Source: Rhodoferax sp. (GTDB taxonomy: Bacteria > Pseudomonadota > Gammaproteobacteria > Burkholderiales > Burkholderiaceae_C). From it: a stretch of 7,812 nucleotides of DNA. Position numbers and translations under genes: made by a program. Positions 6,094 through 7,812 of the stretch are shown here, one piece after another. Within the stretch, counting starts at the first letter, position 1, and every line of letters begins with the position of its first letter. The DNA is taken from positions 1 to 7,812 of the forward strand of contig JAURGS010000119.1 of NCBI GenBank assembly GCA_030833685.1. The letters run 5' to 3'. Under the pieces are notes generated by a model. It was not told the origin of the DNA, did not search any database, and worked only from the letters and a program-made list of their open reading frames with translations.

Positions 6094-6474
6094 ATGAATA
6101 TTGGCCATACCAACCCTTGCCCTGAGTTAACGGTTTACTTTGACGGCAGTTGCCCGCTGTGCAGGCGTGAGATTGCGCTGTACCGTCGCGCGCGGGGTGC
6201 GGATATGCTGAGCTGGGTGGACGTGAGTGTGGGGGCCCCGCTTGGCGCCGACTTATCCTGTGATGCAGCCATGCGGCGCTTTCATGTGCGTGAGGCCAGC
6301 GGACGACTGTTCAGTGGTGGTGCAGCCTTCGCCAGGCTTTGGCGTGCGCTGCCGGCTTGGCGATTTTTGGGGTGGTGCATGGCCTGGCCACCGATGTCCT
6401 GGATGCTTGAGCTGGCGTACCGCGCCTTTTTACCCATAAGGCCAACTTTGCAGCGCCTGGCTAGGCATCTTTGA
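6094..6474 (+). CDS. DCC-family (DUF393) thiol-disulfide oxidoreductase-like protein
   Basis: The 126-residue protein carries the family motif at its N-terminal strand: LTVYFDGSCPLCRREIALY, with Cys20 and Cys23 in a C-P-L-C arrangement within DGSCPLC (17-23). This defines the DCC family (PF04134), small thioredoxin-like proteins presumed to have redox activity, though substrates are not established. The downstream part also fits: MRRFHVREASGRLFSGGAAF (60-79) and RLWRALPAWRFLGW (81-94), then a basic C-terminus ending RLARHL. Length is normal. ATG 6094 is the first possible start because a stop stands in frame at 6082-6084; no good Shine-Dalgarno precedes it. The 3' end overlaps the convergent diguanylate cyclase gene by 14 bases. 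Confidence 0.88.
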   Translation: MNIGHTNPCPELTVYFDGSCPLCRREIALYRRARGADMLSWVDVSVGAPLGADLSCDAAMRRFHVREASGRLFSGGAAFARLWRALPAWRFLGWCMAWPPMSWMLELAYRAFLPIRPTLQRLARHL

Positions 6475-7812
6475 CTGTGGTTTTTACCCTTGTAGACGAG
6501 TCGGCTTTGGCCTTGTACATCGCAGTGTCAGAGTGTGAGATGAGCTCATCGATGGAGCGGCCATCATCTGGGTAGTGGGCAATGCCGATACTGGCCCCCA
6601 GCGTTAATTGCTTGTCGCCAATCACGTAGGGTTTGGCGATGGCATCGCACATCTGCTCGGCCATGACACGCGTTGTTTCTTGGTCTTTGTAGTCGGGGGC
6701 GAGAACGACAAACTCGTCTCCTCCCAAGCGACAGACTAAGTCACTTTGACGTACGCAGGATTTGAGCCTTTCGCCCACTCGTTTTAGTACGGCGTCCCCC
6801 ATCTCGTGACCGTGCTGGTCGTTAATGGGCTTGAATCGGTCCAAATCAATAAAGAACAAGGCAGGCCGCAATTTGTACCGAGCCGCCGCCAACAGAGCGG
6901 ATTCGGCCCGCTCCACGAACAGCGCTCGGTTGGGCAGCCCAGTTAAGTAGTCGTGGTGCGCGAGGTAACGGATTCTTTCCTCGTCTTTGCGACGGTCGGA
7001 AATGTCGGTGAACATGCCCACGTAATGAGACACCGCTCCGTGGCGGTCCGTAACCCGGGTGATAGAAACGTCACAAGGGTAAATGCTGCCGTCCTTGCGT
7101 CGAAATGAGATTTCACCGCGCCACAAGCCCAGTCGCTGCAAATCGGACCAGATACGCGCAGTCTCGGCCTCAGCGTTAGGCACGCCCAGGAGTTTGTCTA
7201 CTGACTGGCTGAGAATTTCCTGATCGTTCAGTCCGGTGATAAGCCTGAACGCAGGGTTAATGATCATGATCTTCTGTGATGGGTCGGCGACAAAAATACC
7301 GGTAGGGCTGGCCTCCATCACCACACCGCTCAGACGCAGCGAACTCTCGCTTTCTTCGAGTTGCTGTTTGGCATGGGTTGTTGCAACTAAAGCGTTAGAG
7401 ATCAATCGGTTGCGCCGCGCCTGGGCATAAAAAAAGTAACCGACCATCAAGCTCGCACTCAAACAGACGAGCAGCAAAATCAAGTTGTTTCTCTGCTGGG
7501 TTTCGTTACGCCAGTGTCCGGATCGGGGGGAGATCACCACTAACCACTGACTCCCATAGAGGTCAATCGTCTTGCTCACTGGCCTTAGACCGTCCTCCAA
7601 AGACACCGGGGCCGCAGATTGATAGAGAAGCGAGTTCCAATCTTGCGCAACACCAGCAAAAATCTGCATATCGATGGTAGGTGCAAGATTTGGATGGTCA
7701 TCGTTGAGAAAGCCATTGACAAGATTTTTAGCCCGCAGCGGGGAATAAGCCCAACCCCGAAGCGCTTGCCAGCGATCCGCGGCGGAGTTGGTTGGCATAT
7801 TGGCGCGATAGA
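6461..7812 (-). CDS. CHASE-PAS-GGDEF diguanylate cyclase (5' end beyond window)
   Basis: The enzyme makes c-di-GMP from two GTP and is anchored in the inner membrane. Counting from an internal ATG at 7798, the domains are: the C-terminal part of a periplasmic CHASE sensor (about 10-95, with ALRGWAYSPLRAKNLV), a transmembrane helix (105-124), a short linker helix (about 125-155), a PAS domain with PAC (about 153-268, including FRRKDGSIYPCDVS), and GGDEF (about 270-435). The catalytic part is intact: DYLTGLPNR (283-291), FFIDLDRFKPIND (315-327) and GGDEF (359-363). An inhibitory-site RxxD (RQSD, 350-353) lies five residues before GGDEF, so product feedback is expected. No EAL domain follows. 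The frame stays open to the right edge and the CHASE domain is incomplete, so the true start lies outside. The stop overlaps the convergent DCC gene. Confidence 0.92.
   Translation of the reverse strand, partial: YRANMPTNSAADRWQALRGWAYSPLRAKNLVNGFLNDDHPNLAPTIDMQIFAGVAQDWNSLLYQSAAPVSLEDGLRPVSKTIDLYGSQWLVVISPRSGHWRNETQQRNNLILLLVCLSASLMVGYFFYAQARRNRLISNALVATTHAKQQLEESESSLRLSGVVMEASPTGIFVADPSQKIMIINPAFRLITGLNDQEILSQSVDKLLGVPNAEAETARIWSDLQRLGLWRGEISFRRKDGSIYPCDVSITRVTDRHGAVSHYVGMFTDISDRRKDEERIRYLAHHDYLTGLPNRALFVERAESALLAAARYKLRPALFFIDLDRFKPINDQHGHEMGDAVLKRVGERLKSCVRQSDLVCRLGGDEFVVLAPDYKDQETTRVMAEQMCDAIAKPYVIGDKQLTLGASIGIAHYPDDGRSIDELISHSDTAMYKAKADSSTRVKTTVKDA

Noticed and set aside
1..7812. CRISPR array, tRNA or rRNA genes
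   Set aside because: No regularly spaced repeats, tRNA cloverleaf signatures or rRNA-like sequence were seen on either strand.

Overview
The window looks like chromosomal DNA from a betaproteobacterium, probably of the Burkholderiales/Comamonadaceae type (Rhodoferax- or Polaromonas-like). This rests on moderate-to-high GC, the style of the transporter and CHASE-PAS-GGDEF proteins, and IS3-type transposase wording. The assignment is an inference from protein flavour, not a proven placement.

Left part (1-732, minus strand): the first 27 codons of a DUF1272 cysteine-rich small protein run off the left edge. It is preceded on the same strand by a Tat-signal-bearing intradiol ring-cleavage dioxygenase-like protein with all four expected iron ligands. 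The two genes are 52 bases apart and could be co-transcribed.

Middle part (about 739-2946) is accessory and rearranged. It holds an IS3-family OrfA remnant, a 130-base stretch with three inverted repeats, a GYD-domain gene whose 5' end looks frameshifted at a T7 run, and a one-TM unknown protein. That protein is preceded by a perfect FNR/Anr-type box (TTGAT-N4-ATCAA) placed for class II activation. Next comes a mosaic of fragments: a signal peptide plus the first residues of a possible thermonuclease-like gene, the N-terminal half of an endonuclease/exonuclease/phosphatase (EEP) protein, and the C-terminal strands of an outer-membrane beta-barrel. The last two are fused in one open frame that ends at a terminator-like hairpin.

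Right part (3127-7812) is more ordinary: an MFS transporter (minus), an EamA/DMT transporter (plus), a DCC-family (DUF393) thiol-disulfide protein (plus), and a CHASE-PAS-GGDEF diguanylate cyclase (minus) that runs off the right edge. The last two converge and overlap by 14 bases. Intergenic gaps at 4432-4822 and 5837-6093 hold no gene I can identify.

I see no convincing new multi-gene system. The best leads are the FNR-box promoter of the unknown membrane protein, the frameshifted GYD start, and the EEP/beta-barrel chimera as evidence of repeated deletion or recombination next to an IS remnant.
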